The notes under the pieces: model-generated
Told to the model about the DNA's origin: nothing
Databases searched by the model: none
What the model saw: the letters and a program-made list of their open reading frames with translations, nothing else
Made by a program: the position numbers and the translations under genes
Part shown: positions 26,664 through 36,060 of the stretch, piece by piece
Position numbering within the stretch: position 1 is the first letter of the stretch
How the letters are laid out: every line of letters starts with the position of its first letter
Source of the DNA: Acidimicrobiaceae bacterium
GTDB lineage: Bacteria; Actinomycetota; Acidimicrobiia; Acidimicrobiales; RAAP-2
Length of the DNA: 55,277 bases
Reading direction: 5' to 3'
Assembly (NCBI GenBank): GCA_003162395.1
Contig: PMON01000077.1
Coordinates: 1-55,277, forward strand

Positions 26664-27632
26664 GTGTACAGCGAGATCGCGAGCAACAAGCGGCGCAGCA
26701 TCATCTTCGTCGGCGTGTTCTTCGTCCTCTGGCTCGCGATCGGCGCTGCGTGCGGTCTCATTTTCCGGGCTGTTGAGCATCCCGCGCAGATGAACGCGAC
26801 CGGGGCATACGTGTCAACCAGCTATGGCTGGTCGCCCGTGGTCGTGGGCGTGGTGATCGGGGCGTTCCTGGCGATCGCCGGCATTGCCTACTCGCTGACG
26901 TCCGGTGCCGCACTGGTCCTGCGCGTGTCCGGCGCGCAGCCCGCCGATCCTGCGCAGTTCAAGCAGCTGCACGACGTCGTCGAGGCGTTGGCACTCGGCG
27001 AGGGACTACCGAAGCCGGCGGTCTACGTGATCGACGACCCGTCCCCCAACGCCTTCGCCACGGGCATCAGTCCCAACAAGGCAGCCATCACCTTCACGAC
27101 GGGGTTGCTCTCGATCATGAACCGCGAGGAGATCGAGGGCGTGGCGAGCCACGAGATGAGCCACATCAAGAACCACGACATCCGGCTGCTGCTCGTCGTG
27201 AGCACGATGATCGGCATGGCCGCGCTCCTCGCCAGCGTCCTCTGGCGCAGCGCGCTCTTTTCGAACATGGGACGAAACAGGCAGGGGGGCCAGATCGTCA
27301 TCGTGCTGTTCGCGGCGGGCCTGATGCTCGCCATCGTGGGCATCGTCTTCGGGCCGCTGATCCGCCTCGCGCTCTCGCGCCGGCGCGAGTCGCTGGCAGA
27401 CGCCAGCGGCGTCGAGCTGACTCGCAACCCCGCCGGCCTCTTGAGCGCGCTCAAGAAGCTGCAGACGAACGACAAGCCCTTCAAAGCCATGAACCACTCG
27501 ACGGCAGCCATGTGCATCGACGACCCTCTGCAGCACCACGAGACCTGGTACCACCGGCTCTACGACACGCATCCCCCCATCGAAGAGCGGATCGCGGTGC
27601 TCGAGAAGATCGCCTCGGGGGGATCGGTCTAG
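26664..27632 (+). CDS. htpX: HtpX-like M48 membrane metalloprotease
   Basis: Zinc endopeptidase of the M48B type, 322 aa, that degrades misfolded membrane proteins. The active site is H163-EMS-H167 in EIEGVASHEMSHIKNHD, with the third ligand in RRRESLADASGVELT. Four membrane helices are visible at about 12-34, 55-80, 175-195 and 210-235. I use the GTG at 26664; TAAGGT lies seven bases upstream and could be a leaderless -10. It converges on a LemA gene, a frequent HtpX companion. Confidence 0.87.
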   Translation: MYSEIASNKRRSIIFVGVFFVLWLAIGAACGLIFRAVEHPAQMNATGAYVSTSYGWSPVVVGVVIGAFLAIAGIAYSLTSGAALVLRVSGAQPADPAQFKQLHDVVEALALGEGLPKPAVYVIDDPSPNAFATGISPNKAAITFTTGLLSIMNREEIEGVASHEMSHIKNHDIRLLLVVSTMIGMAALLASVLWRSALFSNMGRNRQGGQIVIVLFAAGLMLAIVGIVFGPLIRLALSRRRESLADASGVELTRNPAGLLSALKKLQTNDKPFKAMNHSTAAMCIDDPLQHHETWYHRLYDTHPPIEERIAVLEKIASGGSV

Positions 27633-27658
27633 GAGCTGGGGCTCGGAGCCCCCAGCTC
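27633..27658. terminator. bidirectional hairpin between htpX-like and lemA-like genes
   Basis: GAGCTGGGG (27633-27641) pairs perfectly with CCCCAGCTC (27650-27658) around an eight-base loop. It sits immediately after the htpX-like stop and two bases from the lemA-like stop, so it can end transcripts from both strands. There is no long U tract. Confidence 0.7.
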
Positions 27659-27660
27659 GA

Positions 27661-28329
27661 TCACGCGGTCGGCGGACCGGCTGAACCCGCGGCCGACGGC
27701 GGACCGGCTGATCCCGTGGCTGGCGGCGGACCCGACTGCGTCGGGCCGGTAGAGGCGCCATCGGATCCAGGGAACGTGACCTGCGGCACCGCTCGATCCG
27801 AGTCATCGGCGCCGTAGAACGCGACGGCCTTGAAGTTGAACATCCCGGCGATGAGGTTCCGCGGGAACGTCTGGAGCGCCGTGTCGAAATCACGGGCGCT
27901 GGTGTTGTAGTACCGGCGCGCGAACTCGATCTTGTCCTCAGTCGCAGTGAGGGTCTCCTGCAGCTGCGTGAAGCTCTCGACCGCCCGAAGCTGGGGGTAG
28001 TTCTCCGCGACGGCGAAGAGCGAGCGCAAGGTCCCCGAGAGCGCGTTCTCAGCCGGAGCGATCTTCGCGGGGTCGCCCGTGGCGCCAGCGGAGACGGCAT
28101 CAGCCCTGGCCTTCGTGACCGCCTCGAAGGTCCCCTTCTCGTGCGCGGCGTACCCCTCGACCGTCGAGACCAGATTCGGGATCAGGTCGTGTCGGCGCTT
28201 CAGCTCCACGTCGATCTCCGACCATGCCTCCTGGGTCCGGTTGCGCTTCTTCACCAGTCCGTTGAAAGAGGCCCACAAGAGGAACGCGAGGACCACGACG
28301 ACGATGACGACGATGACAATGGCAGCCAT
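27661..28329 (-). CDS. lemA: LemA-family protein
   Basis: A 222-aa membrane-anchored LemA protein. The N-terminal helix (IVIVVIVVVVLAFLLWASFN) precedes the family core NRTQEAWSEIDVELKRRHDL, IPNLVSTVEGYAAHE, AENYPQLRAVESFTQLQETL and a YYNTSARDFDTALQTFPRNL segment. The tail is a disordered P/G/S-rich stretch (ATGSAGPPSAAGSAGPPTA). AAGGAG precedes the ATG. Function unclear, but it is often linked to HtpX as here. Confidence 0.9.
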   Translation of the reverse strand: MAAIVIVVIVVVVLAFLLWASFNGLVKKRNRTQEAWSEIDVELKRRHDLIPNLVSTVEGYAAHEKGTFEAVTKARADAVSAGATGDPAKIAPAENALSGTLRSLFAVAENYPQLRAVESFTQLQETLTATEDKIEFARRYYNTSARDFDTALQTFPRNLIAGMFNFKAVAFYGADDSDRAVPQVTFPGSDGASTGPTQSGPPPATGSAGPPSAAGSAGPPTA

Positions 28330-28449
28330 GAGGTGGACTCCTTCGGAGGACTTGACACTGACTGTACTGGGCGGACCTGGTGCCCAATCTTGGTTCAGAG
28401 AAGCGTGCGCTGAGCCAGTTTCGTGGACTCGTCGAAAGGCGCGTCGCGC

Positions 28450-29745
28450 TTACGCCGGACCGAGCGGATCCGTGCTCTTCGCCGATTGGATGTCGGACCC
28501 GGTGGGCGCTCGAGGAGAGCTCTCCTGGGAACTCGTCGCCGAGGGCCACTCGTAGGCGACCTCGTCGTGCTCGCTCATGTCGAGGCCCGCGAACTCCTCG
28601 GACTCGCCCACGCGCAGGCCCACGGTCTTGTCGGTCACCCACAGAATGCCGAACGTCATGATGAAGGGGTAGACGAGGGCGGCAACGGCGAGGACGACCT
28701 CCCGTCCGAACTGGACCATTCCTCCCGAGACGCCCAGGGCGTTGACGGCGAGGCTCGCAAAGACGCCGGTGAGGACGACGCCGATGAAGCCGCCGACCAT
28801 GTGGACGCCAACGACGTCAAGAGCGTCGTCGTAGCGCAATCGGGACTTGAGCAGCACCGCCCCGTAGCAGAGGATCCCTGCTGCACCGCCGATGACCAGC
28901 GACGCCCACGTGGGCACGTACCCGGCTGCGGGCGTAATCGCCGCCAAGCCTGCGATGGCGCCTGAGGCGATGCCGACCACTGACGGCTTGCGGCGCCTGA
29001 ACCACTCCGCCCCCATCCACGCCAACATGCCCGCGCTCGCGCCGATCTGGGTGTTGACCAGGGCGGCCACGGCGACGGAGCCGGCGCTCCCTGCGCTGCC
29101 CGCGTTGAACCCGAACCACCCGAACCAGAGGATGCCCGCGCCGAGCAGCACGAGCGGCACGTTGTGCGGCCGATCGACCTTTCGGCGAGGACCGACGTAC
29201 AGGACTGCGGCGAGCGCAGAGGCGCCCGCCAGCTCATGGACCACCGACCCGCCAGCGAAATCGACGGCGTGGAGTCCGCTCGCCCCGAGGAAGCCGCCGC
29301 CCCACACCCAGTGGGCAAACGGGCAGTACACGAGCATCGACCACAGGCCGATGAACACGACGTAGCCGCGAAAGTTCATTCGCCCGACGAACGCGCCTGC
29401 AATGAGCGCGGGGGTGATGACGGCGAACTTCATCTGGAACGCCATGAAGAGCAGCGGGGGGATCGTCGGTGCAAACGAGCTCGGGGTGTTCCCGATCCCA
29501 CGGAGCATGAAGTACTGCAAGCCACCGAGGAAGCCTGCGTGGTCTGGGCCGAAGGCGAGCGAGTAGCCGACGACGATCCAGAGGACCGAGATGAGCCCGA
29601 TCGCGACGAGCGACTGCGCCATCGTGGCGATGACGTTCTTCTCGCCGACGAGCCCCCCGTAAAAGAGGGCCAGGCCCGGCATCATGAAGAAGACCAGTGC
29701 GGTTGATGCGAGCAACCACGCGGTGTCCCCTGCGGAGACGTGCAT
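28450..29745 (-). CDS. amt: ammonium transporter (Amt family)
   Basis: Eleven-helix ammonium channel, 431 aa. The signature DFAGGSVVHELAG carries the first pore His and VVGVHMVGGFIG the second. N-terminal LVFFMMPGLALFYGGLV is typical. The C-terminal cytoplasmic tail is extended (GLRVGESEEFAGLDMSEHDE, then an S/T/P-rich end). GGAGG precedes ATG 29745 by about six bases. No PII (GlnB/GlnK) gene follows, unlike the usual amtB-glnK operon. I found no convincing GlnR box upstream. Confidence 0.92.
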   Translation of the reverse strand: MHVSAGDTAWLLASTALVFFMMPGLALFYGGLVGEKNVIATMAQSLVAIGLISVLWIVVGYSLAFGPDHAGFLGGLQYFMLRGIGNTPSSFAPTIPPLLFMAFQMKFAVITPALIAGAFVGRMNFRGYVVFIGLWSMLVYCPFAHWVWGGGFLGASGLHAVDFAGGSVVHELAGASALAAVLYVGPRRKVDRPHNVPLVLLGAGILWFGWFGFNAGSAGSAGSVAVAALVNTQIGASAGMLAWMGAEWFRRRKPSVVGIASGAIAGLAAITPAAGYVPTWASLVIGGAAGILCYGAVLLKSRLRYDDALDVVGVHMVGGFIGVVLTGVFASLAVNALGVSGGMVQFGREVVLAVAALVYPFIMTFGILWVTDKTVGLRVGESEEFAGLDMSEHDEVAYEWPSATSSQESSPRAPTGSDIQSAKSTDPLGPA

Positions 29746-30015
29746 GTGACCTCCGACGTCTGTCACGACCGATATGGGCGAAGCGCTTCCGCCACGAAGT
29801 ATTGCGCGCAAGCGCTCTCACAGGACGGATCCTGCGTGCTGGGCGGACCTGTCCCTCTCTGTGCAACGAATGGGCGAACCGCGTGACGAGTGCGCTGCCG
29901 GTGGGTGATCCCCACCACCACGAGCTCCGAGCCTCGACAGCTCCGACTCGATCCGGCGGTACGGCGTGCGAGGAGTGTTACCGTCGAGAGCAGAACTCAG
30001 CTCAAGGAGCAACCA

Positions 30016-30363
30016 ATGATCTTTGGTGCCCACGTGATCGTGTACAGCAACGACGCGGCGGCGGACCGCGCATTCTTTCGAGATGTCCTTGGCTTCGACT
30101 CTGTGGATGCTGGACATGACTGGCTGATATTCGCGCTCCCGCCGTCTGAGATGGCGGTGCATCCTGCGGAGGGCGCAGGACACGAGCTGTACCTCTTGTG
30201 CGACGATCTCGCAGCAGAGATCGAGGCGCTCTCGAAGCGCGACGTGCCGTGCTCCGAGGTTGAAGAAGCTCGTTGGGGCTCAATCACAAAGATCCAGCTT
30301 CCCAGTGGCGGCGAAGTTGGTCTCTATCAGCCGAAGCATCCACTGGCGATCGCCCGCAGCTGA
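30016..30363 (+). CDS. VOC-family (glyoxalase-like) protein
   Basis: A 115-aa single VOC domain: FGAHVIVYSNDAAADRAFFR, DVLGFDSVDAG, MAVHPAEGAGHELYLLCDDL and PSGGEVGLYQPKHP. AAGGAG lies five bases before the ATG. Cytoplasmic; ligand unknown. It is monocistronic, with non-coding DNA on both sides. Confidence 0.87.
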   Translation: MIFGAHVIVYSNDAAADRAFFRDVLGFDSVDAGHDWLIFALPPSEMAVHPAEGAGHELYLLCDDLAAEIEALSKRDVPCSEVEEARWGSITKIQLPSGGEVGLYQPKHPLAIARS

Positions 30364-30558
30364 CGCCCGCAGGTCCGGGACCGCTCGACGTCGGGATCGA
30401 TTCCGGCGCGAGCGAGACTCAGCGAGGTCACGCCGCTGCCTTGGCCAATGCCGACGTGTGGCTCGCGCGCACCTGCGTGTCATCGTGCATTGCCACGTCG
30501 CTGCGACGTCGCCAGATCCTCGAGAAGAACTTCACGATAAGTGGCACCTCTTGGATGG

Positions 30559-30570
30559 TAAAATCGCGGA
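30559..30570 (+). promoter_or_regulatory. leaderless -10 box
   Basis: TAAAAT at 30559-30564, six bases before the ATG at 30571, in otherwise G/C-rich DNA. No Shine-Dalgarno sequence is present. No convincing -35 hexamer at 17 bp. Confidence 0.5.
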
Positions 30571-30783
30571 ATGATCGGTCCGTCGGCCGCTGGCCGGGTG
30601 TTGTACCACCAGGCGACCAACAATCCCGTCGAGTTTGGCCTTTTCTTTGAGCAGCCAGCTCGGTATGTGCCGGACCCAGTCGAGGAGAATGAGCAGTACC
30701 AAGCCATCCCCGAAGCTCGGCGGGTGAAGTATTTCGTGCACCCGAGCATCTGGCGGCGTTTCAAGCACTTCTGGATCCTCTGA
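30571..30783 (+). CDS. orphan small protein (70 aa)
   Basis: I do not recognise it. It is rich in aromatic and acidic residues with a basic end (VLYHQATNNPVEFGLFFEQP, VKYFVHPSIWRRFKHFWIL). There is no signal peptide. Support for a real gene comes from the leaderless -10 box directly upstream and a balanced amino-acid composition. The DNA at 30364-30570 holds no other gene that I can support. Lower G/C than its neighbours hints at acquired DNA (inference). Confidence 0.5.
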   Translation: MIGPSAAGRVLYHQATNNPVEFGLFFEQPARYVPDPVEENEQYQAIPEARRVKYFVHPSIWRRFKHFWIL

Positions 30784-31025
30784 CCAAAGGGACCGAGCGG
30801 TCCACGCCTTGTCGTTTCAGTGGCGACCGTCGCGTCGGGCTGCACCCGACCGGTTGACACAGACCGACGTGCGCAGAGTTATCCGGCACGCAAAGGTGAA
30901 GGGTAGATCCTCGAGGACTGAAGTGACGGGTTGCGACAGGGCAAACAGCCACGTGAGACGATCGCTTGATGAAATGAGGTGTGGCAAAGACAGATAATTC
31001 GCTTGTGTCGCGGTCCGATCTACCA

Positions 31026-31328
31026 TAATTTCGCGTCATGCAATTCCCGGACGAACAGACCTCCACCGAGGTTCGTCATGCAAGACGCTGGCGGCGATTC
31101 GGACGACGCCGGAGTGCAGCTGAGTCAACGAGCGCGGAATCCATCGGATGGTGTGACGTCCTCTTCGGGTGTCACTCGGAAGGAAGTCCGGGCACCACTG
31201 CTGTCCTCGACAGGGCGATCCAGACGTGGCTGACTGACAACGGGATATCCGAAGCTCAGCGAGATGCTCCCGCCAGCGGCACCGGGGCATCCGAAGCCCC
31301 GATCGAGGCCGGCGAACTCAGAGCTTGA
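31026..31328 (+). CDS. doubtful ORF (96 aa) behind a leaderless-type -10 box
   Basis: TAATTT at 31026-31031 lies six bases before ATG 31038, which opens a 96-codon frame. The product is unrecognised, and third-position G/C is weaker than in neighbouring genes. The end overlaps a hairpin and the 3' end of the gene on the other strand. I list it because of the promoter geometry only. Nothing else is evident between 30784 and 31317. Confidence 0.25.
31283..31301 (-). terminator. hairpin downstream of the RsiV-like gene
   Basis: CGGGGC (31283-31288) and GCCCCG (31296-31301) pair around a seven-base loop, 16 bases past the stop codon of the minus-strand gene ending at 31318. A plausible short terminator without a U tract. 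Confidence 0.45.
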
Positions 31329-32826
31329 ACGGTCGGAACGACACCGCGTTCGCGAGTCCTCCTCCGAAGTAGGGGTCGACGAAGTAGTCGTTCGTGCCGA
31401 CGGTCCACTCGATCGACGTGTTGTCATTGTCGCCCCCAGGGTCGTTCTGGAGCACACCTGGATACCGGGGGAGGCGCACGGACCGCTCTTCCTCGATGAT
31501 CTGCGCGGTCTGATCGCGCCACTCTCCGGGAACCGTTGGCCCGACAATGAAGATCCAGGTTCCCTTGGTCCAGCTCACCTCGTCAATCGGGTCGTGCCCG
31601 AAGGCGCAGAGAGCGACGCGCTGGCCGTCCAGGGTTGTGTGGCGTGAGCGGGTGGGACACACGGTGACTCGGGACTCGCAGGTCCAGGCACTGCACGCCA
31701 GGAGTGCCCGGAGCGCCTTTGCATGCGAGACGTACGCCATCCCTCCGAAACCACCCAGGATGTCGATGTTGGCCGTGACGCAGCTGTTGAGCTTCGGACT
31801 GTTGAAGGGCAACGGAGGAGCGCACGGGTAGTAGCCGACGAAGTAGCTGTTCGATGTCGCAGACGCCCCCACCGAAAGCGTGGGAGCGCTGAGTGCCTGC
31901 ACAGGCCCTTCGGCGGGGAAGTGCGCACGCCGGGCAACGAGCGCGAGGGCCTGGGCGATCGGCTTGGGGAATGCCCCCGGTGGCAGGCCGGTTCGGTCCC
32001 ACGGGCTCGGTTCCTCGGCGAAGCTCTCGATGAGACGCCGTCCGAGCGCGCTCGTGTACGGCAGCACGATCGAGTAGGGGACGAGGAACGAGGCGAGCCC
32101 GCAGGCGTCATCGAAGAGGTAGCCCTGGTTGTAGCCGACCTCCAGGCCGTTCGCCTCGAGGGCGAGGTTGTGCCACAGCGCCATGCCATGGACCAGCTTC
32201 GTGATCGACGGGGCCGCGACGTCGTCCGAGCGCATCTGTGCGATGCACTCGTTCGGCGCCGGATACTCACTCGTGGAGAGCCACCGGATCTGTCGAGCGA
32301 TCGCTCGGAGCGCGGTCCGCTGGGTGTCGAAGAGGACCTTGTACACGCTGACGCTGTCGCCCGAGGGGAGGAGGACGGCATCAGGGGACCAGTACTGCAC
32401 GTCCGTGCAGCGCGAGCAGATGCCGAGCACCGGCAGAAGCGAATCGACGAGCAGTCGGCTCGACGCCGTGAGACCCGGTCGCGGCAGGACGTCGAATGTT
32501 CCTGGGGGTCTTCCGGGACCACCTCGACCCTGCGGCACTCGATGGTCAACATATGACTCCCATTGGACCGAGAGCCTCGAAGCGCTGCGGCGAAGGGACT
32601 CATTCGCCCTTCGAGCGGGCGCGCTCGTGCTGGAGAGTTGTGGGACAAGGACACGGACGTGGAAGTAGGGGATCCGGAGATGCAGGTTGACATTCTCAAG
32701 CGTGCCCTTGACGCCGCGAGCACGACCATCCGAAGCACCCGATGGCACCGACAGGAGTGGGACCAGGATTGACATGCCGAGTGCGCCGACCACGAGGGAC
32801 CGCCACCATGCCGTGCGTGCCGTCAC
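31318..32826 (-). CDS. secreted protein, RsiV/DUF3298-like
   Basis: A 502-aa exported protein with signal VVGALGMSILVPLLSVPSGA. About residues 40-290 resemble RsiV-type DUF3298 modules: NVNLHLRIPYFHVRVLVPQL, VYKVLFDTQRTALRAIARQI and a late NGLEVGYNQGYLFDDACGLA then VPYSIVLPY, similar to the F-Y-V/A-G-pattern of that fold. The C-terminal half is unassigned and Cys-rich (YYPCAPPLPF, ACSAWTCESRVTVC). The GTG start has GGAGGG upstream. There is no anti-sigma domain, so a role in sigma-factor control is not implied. Confidence 0.6.
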   Translation of the reverse strand: MTARTAWWRSLVVGALGMSILVPLLSVPSGASDGRARGVKGTLENVNLHLRIPYFHVRVLVPQLSSTSAPARRANESLRRSASRLSVQWESYVDHRVPQGRGGPGRPPGTFDVLPRPGLTASSRLLVDSLLPVLGICSRCTDVQYWSPDAVLLPSGDSVSVYKVLFDTQRTALRAIARQIRWLSTSEYPAPNECIAQMRSDDVAAPSITKLVHGMALWHNLALEANGLEVGYNQGYLFDDACGLASFLVPYSIVLPYTSALGRRLIESFAEEPSPWDRTGLPPGAFPKPIAQALALVARRAHFPAEGPVQALSAPTLSVGASATSNSYFVGYYPCAPPLPFNSPKLNSCVTANIDILGGFGGMAYVSHAKALRALLACSAWTCESRVTVCPTRSRHTTLDGQRVALCAFGHDPIDEVSWTKGTWIFIVGPTVPGEWRDQTAQIIEEERSVRLPRYPGVLQNDPGGDNDNTSIEWTVGTNDYFVDPYFGGGLANAVSFRPFKL

Positions 32827-33105
32827 GCCTCACCCTCCGCGATCTGTCCCTCGCATCATCTCACCGTGGATTTGAAGCGCGCTCGTATGCTCCGTGCAAC
32901 CCGCCAGGAACGACGGGGTGTGGGACCTGGCGTACCGTCTGGCATCCGTCGCGACAAGTCCACCAGATGGGATCCGGACCGGTTGCGCAATGGTCGCGGG
33001 TCGGCGTGCCATGTGTGCTGGGGTGACCGAGTCCAGTAGGTGAAGATGTGTCCGCGATCAGCGTGCCGACGCCGGCGCACCGCCGTCATCAAAGAGGAGT
33101 GTCCG

Positions 33106-34494
33106 ATGATCCACCAGCGCAACACCGTGCGTGCGAGTCTCAACGACGACGTCTTCGCGTCGAATGACCTATCGGTCACGATGCCCAAGTACCGGATGCA
33201 CGAGCATGAGCACGAGCCGCACCATGTCCGTCAGGTCGTCGTCGACGAGCTCATGCTGGACGGAAACTCTCGACAGAATCTCGCGACGTTCTGTCAGACG
33301 TGGGCAGAGCCTGAGGTTCGAGAGATCATGGCACTCACCCTCGACAAGAACATGGTTGACAAGGACGAGTACCCCCAAACCGCTGCGCTTGAGGAGCGAT
33401 GTGTGCACATGCTGGCGGACCTGTGGAACTCCCCGGACGCCGCGAACACGCTCGGGACGTCAACGACAGGCTCGAGCGAGGCCGCGATGCTGGGCGGCAT
33501 GGCGCTCCTTTGGAACTGGCGTCGGCGCCGTCGGGCGGCGGGGGCGTCGTCGGATCGTCCCAACCTGATCTGCGGTCCTGTGCAGATCTGCTGGCACAAG
33601 TTCGCGCGCTACTGGGATGTCGAGCTTCGTGAGATCCCGATGGAGAGCGACCGCCTGCTCATGACGCCAGCGGAGGTGATCAAGCGCGTCGACGAGAACA
33701 CCATCGGCGTGGTGCCGACGCTCGGGGTGACATTTACCTGTCAATACGAGCCGGTGGAGGCTGTCGCTCAAGCCTTGGACCAGCATCTGGCCGACACTGG
33801 GATCGATGTGCCGATGCACGTCGACGGCGCAAGCGGCGGATTCACGGCGCCGTTCTGCGATCCCGAGCTCGTCTGGGACTTCCGGCTCCCCAGGGTCAAG
33901 TCGATCAACACCTCGGGCCATAAGTTCGGCCTCGCGCCGCTCGGAGTTGGGTGGGTGATCTGGCGCGACAGCGATGACCTTCCCGAGGAACTGATCTTCA
34001 ACGTCAACTACCTCGGCGGCAACATGCCCACGTTCGCGCTGAACTTCTCGCGACCCGGAGGTCAGATCGTGGCGCAGTACTACAACCTCTTGCGTCTCGG
34101 GCGGGAGGGATACCGCAAGATTCACCAAGCCGGGTATGAGAACGCGCAGTATCTCGCCGCCGAGATCGCAAAGCTTGGTCCCTTTGAGATGATCTACGAC
34201 GGCCGTGGTGGCATTCCCGGGCTTGCGTGGAAGCTCACGGACGGTGTGGAACCCGGCTTCACGCTGTTCGACGTTGCAGATCGACTCCGGATGAGTGGCT
34301 GGCAGGTGCCTGCCTACACGCTCCCGCCGAACCTCGAGGACCTTGCGATTCAACGGATCCTCGTGCGTCACGACTTCAGTCGAGACCTTGCTGATCTGTT
34401 GCTGGACGACTACCGACGAGCCCTCGCACATCTCGCCAAGCATCGCCCGACAGTGCCGCTCTCCGAGGAGGAGGCCGGAAGCTTTCACCACTAG
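33106..34494 (+). CDS. gadB: glutamate decarboxylase
   Basis: PLP-dependent group II decarboxylase, 462 aa, converting glutamate to GABA and CO2. Hallmarks: N-terminal [54 protein letters not shown] with the PLP-pocket Asp, and the Schiff-base Lys273 in [17 protein letters not shown]. The C-terminus is intact but ends SFHH. GAGGAG precedes ATG 33106. No glutamate/GABA antiporter is adjacent, so it may serve the GABA shunt or acid tolerance. Confidence 0.93.
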   Translation: MIHQRNTVRASLNDDVFASNDLSVTMPKYRMHEHEHEPHHVRQVVVDELMLDGNSRQNLATFCQTWAEPEVREIMALTLDKNMVDKDEYPQTAALEERCVHMLADLWNSPDAANTLGTSTTGSSEAAMLGGMALLWNWRRRRRAAGASSDRPNLICGPVQICWHKFARYWDVELREIPMESDRLLMTPAEVIKRVDENTIGVVPTLGVTFTCQYEPVEAVAQALDQHLADTGIDVPMHVDGASGGFTAPFCDPELVWDFRLPRVKSINTSGHKFGLAPLGVGWVIWRDSDDLPEELIFNVNYLGGNMPTFALNFSRPGGQIVAQYYNLLRLGREGYRKIHQAGYENAQYLAAEIAKLGPFEMIYDGRGGIPGLAWKLTDGVEPGFTLFDVADRLRMSGWQVPAYTLPPNLEDLAIQRILVRHDFSRDLADLLLDDYRRALAHLAKHRPTVPLSEEEAGSFHH

Positions 34495-34794
34495 GTGCAG
34501 CACACCCATCGAGAGCCGAGGTCACGTGCGAACAACAGCCGTGCCCAAGTGGCGAGTGCCGCCAGGGAGCAGATCCGTGGCATCGTCGTCGTTGCAGCTA
34601 TCCCTGCGTCCGCCCTGTCTGTGACGTCGACGCGGATGCCGGGCCACGCGCCAGGCAGCGTGCCCGCGACTCATGGTGAGCCATGTCGAGCGTGGTGACC
34701 TCGGGCATGGCGCCCCGACACGACGCCCGTCACCGCCGCGTTGGGCTACGCCTGAGTCCTGCGAGGTACAGTCGGTTGAGCGGAGGGACGCATC
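34495..34794. other. intergenic stretch without a recognised gene
   Basis: Three hundred bases between gadB and the small C2H2-like gene. No frame with coding character. TACAGT near 34768 may be the -10 of the downstream gene. Confidence 0.35.
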
Positions 34795-34953
34795 ATGGAC
34801 GCTGAGGTCAAGGCATTCGCGCTGTGCATGGCATGCGACTGGAAGAGTTCCCTCGTGTCGGAGTCAGAAGCCGATGAGTTGGCTGAGGAGCACGATCGGA
34901 CCGTCCATCAAGGTCTCAAGACGGCAGTCATCGCGCCTGAGACCTACTCGTAG
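34795..34953 (+). CDS. small C2H2-like zinc-binding protein (52 aa)
   Basis: A 52-aa frame with CMACDWKSSLVSESEADELA then EEHDRTVHQ: two Cys (C-x2-C) and two His (H-x4-H) 18 residues apart, a likely single zinc site. The Trp after the second Cys and the A-x2-H-x4-H end recall small actinobacterial zinc-finger proteins. GGAGGGAC lies about nine bases before ATG 34795 and third positions are G/C-rich. Function unknown; a DNA- or protein-binding role is likely. Confidence 0.62.
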   Translation: MDAEVKAFALCMACDWKSSLVSESEADELAEEHDRTVHQGLKTAVIAPETYS

Positions 34954-35013
34954 TCGCTCCGCATCGTCGCACCGTGGCGGTGTTCTTCAAGGGGCAGCTG
35001 CAAACCACACGAA

Positions 35014-35094
35014 TGTAATTACAATTGTCGCCACATCTCAGTTGCGCTGATTCTTGTTAGCAAGTTACGATTAATTCAGCACAGAGAGGAACGC
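35014..35094 (+). promoter_or_regulatory. AT-rich promoter with nested palindromes before the RHH gene
   Basis: TGTAATTACA (35014-35023) and the overlapping ACAATTGT (35021-35028) are perfect palindromes in an AT-rich patch. Downstream, TTGCGC (35042) and TACGAT (35066-35071) are spaced 18 bp apart and could be -35/-10. AGAGAGGA is the ribosome binding site. The palindromes are candidate operators for the encoded RHH protein (inference). Confidence 0.5.
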
Positions 35095-35367
35095 ATGGCA
35101 GGCAGACCGAGAGCCGAGAACCCGCAGTCGCGACTGATTGGGGTCCGGGTCACCGACGCGCACGGTGAAGTCCTCGATGCACTTGCCGCGCTGGACAAGA
35201 CGTCCGTCAGCGACATTGCCCGCCAAAGCCTTCTTCGTACCATCTCGGCCGCGATGCAAGATGAGCACGTCAGGGACATGGTCCAGCTCCAGCGACGTCA
35301 CGCGAAGCGCGCGAGTGCGGATGTTGTTCCGATGAGCACGCGCCCCCGGAAGGACGCACAGGCGTAG
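35095..35367 (+). CDS. ribbon-helix-helix DNA-binding protein
   Basis: A 90-aa protein. Residues 12-50 fit a ribbon-helix-helix: the strand RLIGVRVTD, helix AHGEVLDALAALDK and helix TSVSDIARQSLLRTI. The C-terminus is basic and disordered. Such proteins are often antitoxins or autorepressors, but no toxin gene follows; the next gene is a VOC protein. AGAGAGGA precedes ATG 35095. Confidence 0.7.
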   Translation: MAGRPRAENPQSRLIGVRVTDAHGEVLDALAALDKTSVSDIARQSLLRTISAAMQDEHVRDMVQLQRRHAKRASADVVPMSTRPRKDAQA

Positions 35368-35461
35368 CCGCCGAGATGATCGTGCGCACCCTAGGCGAGC
35401 TCGTCACGGGCCCCTTGCTCGGACCAGTTCTCACTGCGCCTCGCACCAGCAAGACTGACTT

Positions 35462-35878
35462 GTGGCTCGAGGCGACTTGCATCACGTTGAGGTGTGGGTG
35501 CCGAGCCTGCGTCGATCGATCGCGAGCGTTGGTTGGCTGCTCGAGTCGCTTGGCTACGTGGCCTTCCAGTCCTGGGAGCATGGTCGAAGTTGGCGGCTCG
35601 GCGGCGCGTACATCGTCATCAAGCAGTCCCTCACGGCGCAGGCCTACGACAGGCTCCATCCGGGGCTGAACCACCTGGCGTTCCATTGCGGGACCCGTGA
35701 TGAGTGCGACCGACTGGTCGCTGCATCTCAGGACCATGGCTGGATGCTTCTCTTCCCTGAGCTGCACCCGAATGCAGGCGGACCCGACCACTACGCGGGC
35801 TTCATCGCCGACATCGACGGCTTCGAGATCGAACTCGTCGCAGCGGACCGCCTTGAGGTTCCCGGCGCCGTGCGATGA
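35462..35878 (+). CDS. VOC-family protein
   Basis: A 138-aa glyoxalase-fold protein: GDLHHVEVWVPSLRRSIASV, GWLLESLGY, HPGLNHLAFHCGTRDECDRL, HYAGFIADIDGFEIELVA. The paired H-x-E and E residues of metal-binding VOC proteins are present (HHVEV, HLAFH, FEIELV). The GTG start lacks a clear ribosome binding site. Stands alone between the RHH gene and a convergent CoA ligase. Confidence 0.83.
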   Translation: MARGDLHHVEVWVPSLRRSIASVGWLLESLGYVAFQSWEHGRSWRLGGAYIVIKQSLTAQAYDRLHPGLNHLAFHCGTRDECDRLVAASQDHGWMLLFPELHPNAGGPDHYAGFIADIDGFEIELVAADRLEVPGAVR

Positions 35879-36060
35879 CAGATGTCCTGTCGAGATGTCT
35901 CGCGGCGGGCTCATCCGCACCGAGACAGCGTCAAAGAGCTGCAGCCGTCGTTGACGACCAGCTCGCGGCAACGACGTCTCGATCAGGTAGATCCCACTCG
36001 TGTGCGAGACCCTCCTTGAGTGCGTCGATCTCGGCCGGGCGCGGCGCGGCGGCGCGTTGG

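Noticed and set aside
29746-30015. GlnR-type nitrogen-control box upstream of amt
   Set aside because: No GTNAC-type half-sites at suitable spacing were found; regulation by nitrogen stays unproven from sequence.
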